A stretch of DNA of 64,000 bases from NCBI RefSeq assembly GCF_009908295.1, contig NZ_JAAALO010000007.1, forward strand, positions 124,001 to 188,000. Reading direction: 5' to 3'. This DNA comes from Micromonospora rubida (GTDB lineage Bacteria > Actinomycetota > Actinomycetes > Mycobacteriales > Micromonosporaceae). Below the pieces are notes generated by a model that was given only the letters and a program-made list of their open reading frames with translations, did not search any database and was not told the DNA's origin. The translations under genes and the position numbers were made by a program. This document shows, one piece after another, positions 60,597-64,000 of this stretch (its first letter is position 1; each line of letters opens with the position of its first letter).

Positions 60597-60779
60597 CCGT
60601 GCTTGATCGTTCATCTTTTTCGATCATAGTGTCCACACAGGCAGCCGGCGTGACCCGCACGGCGCCTGGGGGCCTGGGGGGTTCGTTCATTCCGGTGTGA
60701 TCCAGACGGGAGATGGGTCTTTTGCACCCTTCGCCATGGCTCGATTAACCGCGGGTCGTTTCTGGAGGAGACAGCACCG

Positions 60780-63700
60780 ATGCTGAGACGTCCACACGGC
60801 AGGCGCCTGTTCAGGCGCCTGGCGAGCGCGGGTGCGGCGATCGCGCTCGCCGCGGCAGGTCTGGCGACAACCGGTTCCGGCGTGCAGGCTGCGCCGGTCG
60901 CGTCCGCGGACAAGATCCGACCCGACTTGATGAACCAGCTCCAGGCGAAGAGCGAGAGCGACTTCTGGATCCGGTTCACCGACCGGGCCGACCTGAGCAA
61001 GGCCAGCGCGATCAAGGACTGGACCAAGCGGGGCGCGGCGGTCGCCGACGCGCTGCGCAAGACCGCGGTCGACAGCCAGACCAAGGTCCGCTCCGAGCTC
61101 GACGGCTCGGGCGCCAAGTACCAGTCCTTCTGGGCGACCAACGCCATCAAGGTCAGCAGCGGTTCCCTGACCATGGCGCAGAACTTCGCCGCGCACGCCG
61201 AGGTCGAGGGCGTCTACGCCTCGACGGCCTACGAGCTGCCCAAGGTCAGCAAGGGCAGCGACGAGAAGGCGGCGAACGCCCTCGAGTGGGGCATCGCCAA
61301 CATCAACGCCGACGACGTCTGGTCCGAGTACGGCGTCACCGGCGCGGGCATCACGGTGGCGAACATCGACACCGGGGTGCAGTTCGACCACCCGGCGTTG
61401 GTGGGCGCCTACCGCGGCAACAACGGCGACGGCACCTTCGACCACAACTACAACTGGTTCGACGCCGCCGGCGAGTGCGCCACCGCGCCCTGCGACGGCG
61501 ACGGCCACGGCACGCACACCATGGGCACGATGGCCGGCGCCGCCGGCGCCAACCAGATCGGCGTCGCGCCCGGGGTCAAGTGGATCGCGGCGAACGGCTG
61601 CTGCCCGAGCGACGCCGCGCTGGTCACCTCCGGCCAGTGGATGCTGGAGCCCACCGACCTCGACGGCGAGAACCCGGACGCCAGCAAGCGGCCCAACATC
61701 ATCAACAACTCGTGGGGCACCACGCTGCCCTCCAACGACCCGTTCATGGAGGATGTGACGCTGGCCTGGGAGGCGTCGGGCATCTTCGGGACCTGGTCCA
61801 ACGGCAACAAGGGCCCGGCCTGCCAGACCAGTGGCTCACCGGGCAGCCGGACCAGCAACTACTCGACCGGCGCGTACGACGTCAACAACAACATCGCCAG
61901 CTTCTCCTCCCGGGGGTCCGGGCAGGACGGCGGGATCAAGCCCAACATCTCGGCGCCCGGCGTCAACGTCCGCTCCAGCGTTCCCGGCAGCGGCTACGCC
62001 AGCTACAGCGGCACCTCGATGGCCGCCCCGCACCTCGCGGGCGCGGTCGCGCTGCTGTGGTCGGCGGCGCCCGCGTTGGCCGGTGACATCACCGCGACGC
62101 GCGCCCTGCTGGACAACTCGGCGATCGACAAGGCCGACACCCAGTGCGGCGGCACCACGGACGACAACAACGTGTACGGCGAGGGTCGGCTGGACGCGCT
62201 CGCGCTGCTCGCCGCCGCCCCCATCGGCGACACCGGGACCCTGGCCGGCAAGGTCACCGACGCGGACACCGGCGCCCCGCTGCCGGGGGCCACGGTGGCC
62301 CTCACCGGCCCGGCGACCCGCGAGCTGACCACCGGGACCGACGGCACGTACTCGACCCTGCTCCCGGCCGGCGACTACCAGGTCGCCGTGACCGCGTTCG
62401 GCTACGCGAGCAAGACGGTCCCGGCGACGGTCGCCAAGAACGCGACCACCACGATCGAGGTCGCCCTGACCGCCGTGCCGAGCGTGACCGTCAGCGGCTC
62501 GGTGACCGACGGCTCCGGCCACGGCTGGCCGCTGTACGCGAAGGTCAGCGTCGTGGGCCTGTCGGCGTCCGACTACACCACGCCCGCCAACGGCCGGTAC
62601 AGCCTCAAGCTCCCCGCCGGCGCGACGTACCAGCTCAAGGTCGAGGCGCAGTACCCGGGCTACCAGACCGTGACCAAGGATGTCGTGGTCGGTTCGGGCA
62701 ACGCCGTCCACAACGTCGCCGTGCCCGTCGACTCCGCCGCCTGCACCACGGCGCCCGGATACACGTACGGCTCGGACGGCGTGTACGAGACCTTCGACGG
62801 CAACCGCGTTCCGGCCGACTGGTCGGTGGTGGACAACGCCGGCACCGGTCAGGTGTGGGACTTCACCGACGCCGGCGACCGGGGCAACCTCACCGGCGGC
62901 GCCGGTAACTTCGCGATCATCGACAGCGACAACTACGCGGCCGGCGGCCGGCAGGACACCTCCCTGGTCAGCCCGGTCGTCGACCTCACCGCCGTCGCGA
63001 CCCCGGTGATCCGGTTCAACCAGGACTACAACTGGCTGGGCTCGGACCGCGCGGACGTCGACCTCAGCCTCGACGGCGGTACGACCTGGGCCAACGTGCT
63101 CCGGCAGGCGGCGGACGTCCGCGGCCCCCGGGTGACTGAGGTGCCGATCCCGCAGGCCGCGGGCAAGTCGGCGGTCCAGGTCCGGTTCCACTACTACGAT
63201 GCCTCCTACGAGTGGTGGTGGCAGGTCGACAACGTGCTGATCGGTAGCGCGGTCACCTGCAAGCCGACCAACGGCGGCCTGGTGCTCGGGCACGTGCGGG
63301 ACAAGAACGACAACGGCTACGTCAACGGCGCCACCGTCACCAGCGACGACAAGCCGAACGAGACGGCCACCACCGTGGCCACCCCCGACGACACCGAGCT
63401 GGCGGACGGCTTCTTCTGGCTGTTCTCGTCGCAGACCGGCACGCACCGCTTCACCGCGAAGGCCGGCAACTATGTCAGCCAGAGCAAGCAGGTCGACGTC
63501 CAGACCGACTGGGCCACCCCTGTCACCTTCCAACTCGCGGCCGGTCGGCTGTCGGTGCAGCCGGCGGCGGTCGCCGCCACGGTCCGGATGCCCAGCGGCA
63601 AGGCCACCAAGACCGTCACGGTGACCAACACCGGCGGCGCCCCCGTCAAGGTCCAGTTCAGCGAGCGGGACGAAGGTTTCGAGCTGTTGCGGGCCGACGG

Positions 63701-64000
63701 GTCCCGGCTGACCAAGCAGCAGATCCTGAGCTCCCCGGGGGCCCCGGCGCAGCGGCTCAACGCCGCCACGTCGTTCGCCGCGCAGGCGTCGGGCAAGGCG
63801 AGCACGGCCACCCCCGTCCCGGCCGGTCCGCAGGCCGATCCCTGGCTGGACATCGCCGACTACCCGGCGAACGTGATGGACAACCGGGTGGTCAACCTGG
63901 ACGGCAAGGTGTACTCGATCGCCGGCGGCAACGGCTCGGCGTCGAGCGCGAAGAACTACGTCTACGACCCGATCGCGCAGAGCTGGAAGCCGATCGCCGA
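60780..64000 (+). CDS. Secreted S8 (subtilisin-like) peptidase with accessory domains, 5' part
   Basis: Starts at the ATG 60780 with GGAGGAG 9 nt upstream; the frame is open to the window end (1073 codons), so the C terminus is missing. Signal peptide of ~40 residues after an RRLFRRL basic start, an I9-like pro-region, then the protease: Asp in ANIDTGVQFDHP, His in DGHGTHTMGT, Ser in YSGTSMAAPHLAG. Then come carboxypeptidase-regulatory-like beta domains (GKVTDADTGAPLPGATVALT near residue 490), a MAM/adhesion-like segment with YNWLGSDRADVDLSLDGG, and finally VNLDGKVYSIAGGNG, the start of Kelch-type repeats. An exported or cell-wall-associated multidomain protease. Confidence 0.9.
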   Translation, partial: MLRRPHGRRLFRRLASAGAAIALAAAGLATTGSGVQAAPVASADKIRPDLMNQLQAKSESDFWIRFTDRADLSKASAIKDWTKRGAAVADALRKTAVDSQTKVRSELDGSGAKYQSFWATNAIKVSSGSLTMAQNFAAHAEVEGVYASTAYELPKVSKGSDEKAANALEWGIANINADDVWSEYGVTGAGITVANIDTGVQFDHPALVGAYRGNNGDGTFDHNYNWFDAAGECATAPCDGDGHGTHTMGTMAGAAGANQIGVAPGVKWIAANGCCPSDAALVTSGQWMLEPTDLDGENPDASKRPNIINNSWGTTLPSNDPFMEDVTLAWEASGIFGTWSNGNKGPACQTSGSPGSRTSNYSTGAYDVNNNIASFSSRGSGQDGGIKPNISAPGVNVRSSVPGSGYASYSGTSMAAPHLAGAVALLWSAAPALAGDITATRALLDNSAIDKADTQCGGTTDDNNVYGEGRLDALALLAAAPIGDTGTLAGKVTDADTGAPLPGATVALTGPATRELTTGTDGTYSTLLPAGDYQVAVTAFGYASKTVPATVAKNATTTIEVALTAVPSVTVSGSVTDGSGHGWPLYAKVSVVGLSASDYTTPANGRYSLKLPAGATYQLKVEAQYPGYQTVTKDVVVGSGNAVHNVAVPVDSAACTTAPGYTYGSDGVYETFDGNRVPADWSVVDNAGTGQVWDFTDAGDRGNLTGGAGNFAIIDSDNYAAGGRQDTSLVSPVVDLTAVATPVIRFNQDYNWLGSDRADVDLSLDGGTTWANVLRQAADVRGPRVTEVPIPQAAGKSAVQVRFHYYDASYEWWWQVDNVLIGSAVTCKPTNGGLVLGHVRDKNDNGYVNGATVTSDDKPNETATTVATPDDTELADGFFWLFSSQTGTHRFTAKAGNYVSQSKQVDVQTDWATPVTFQLAAGRLSVQPAAVAATVRMPSGKATKTVTVTNTGGAPVKVQFSERDEGFELLRADGSRLTKQQILSSPGAPAQRLNAATSFAAQASGKASTATPVPAGPQADPWLDIADYPANVMDNRVVNLDGKVYSIAGGNGSASSAKNYVYDPIAQSWKPIA

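Overview
The window is high-GC DNA with strongly G/C-biased third codon positions, frequent GTG/TTG starts and many 4-bp start/stop overlaps. This points to an actinomycete, most likely Micromonosporaceae. That placement is inferred from style and gene content; no rRNA or marker gene is present.

Region 1 (about 0.4-31 kb) is a hybrid PKS-NRPS biosynthetic cluster. A -35/-10 promoter at 1507-1535 drives a tightly overlapping operon: a one-module PKS (KS-AT-KR-DH-ACP), a LanB-like protein without an elimination domain, a 62-aa ORF, an MDR reductase and an A-PCP-C-A-PCP NRPS. Convergent to it are a free carrier protein and a FemAB/GNAT-type transferase. Two divergent tryptophanyl-tRNA synthetases follow. 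A second operon (19.8-26.2 kb) encodes a PEP-dikinase-like protein, a Rossmann protein, a DUF62 SAM-cleaving-type enzyme, a carrier-condensation didomain and a PatB/MalY-type C-S lyase. A minus-strand operon supplies an O-methyltransferase and a three-gene ABC-2 exporter. Two thioesterase-like proteins with Cys in place of the nucleophilic Ser sit near the two ends. Two TrpRS genes, a LanB-like enzyme and a FemAB-like enzyme together raise the possibility of an aminoacyl-tRNA-dependent step, or of TrpRS-based self-resistance. The product cannot be named.

Region 2 (31-39.5 kb) is mixed: an HxlR regulator with a divergent NmrA-like reductase, an RtcB-PrfH RNA/ribosome repair pair, a TPR protein preceded by a 27-codon Trp-rich peptide gene and a hairpin, a secreted streptogrisin-like protease and a secreted cutinase/PET-hydrolase-type polyesterase.

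Region 3 (39.5-50.5 kb) is catabolic: an acyl-CoA dehydrogenase pair (one member without the catalytic Glu), a complete Liv-type ABC importer, a TetR regulator and a large LuxR (LAL) regulator. A similar palindrome lies in front of or inside the start of three of these units.

Region 4 (50.5-59.3 kb) has a MocR regulator with a divergent alpha/beta hydrolase, a frameshifted SDR remnant, and an alcohol-to-acyl-CoA oxidation locus (ADH, ALDH, two acyl-CoA dehydrogenases, FabG-like SDR) around a TetR gene with two matching operators.

The end of the window holds a repeat element also present at 16.9 kb, a winged-helix regulator and the first 1073 codons of a secreted S8 protease with accessory domains.
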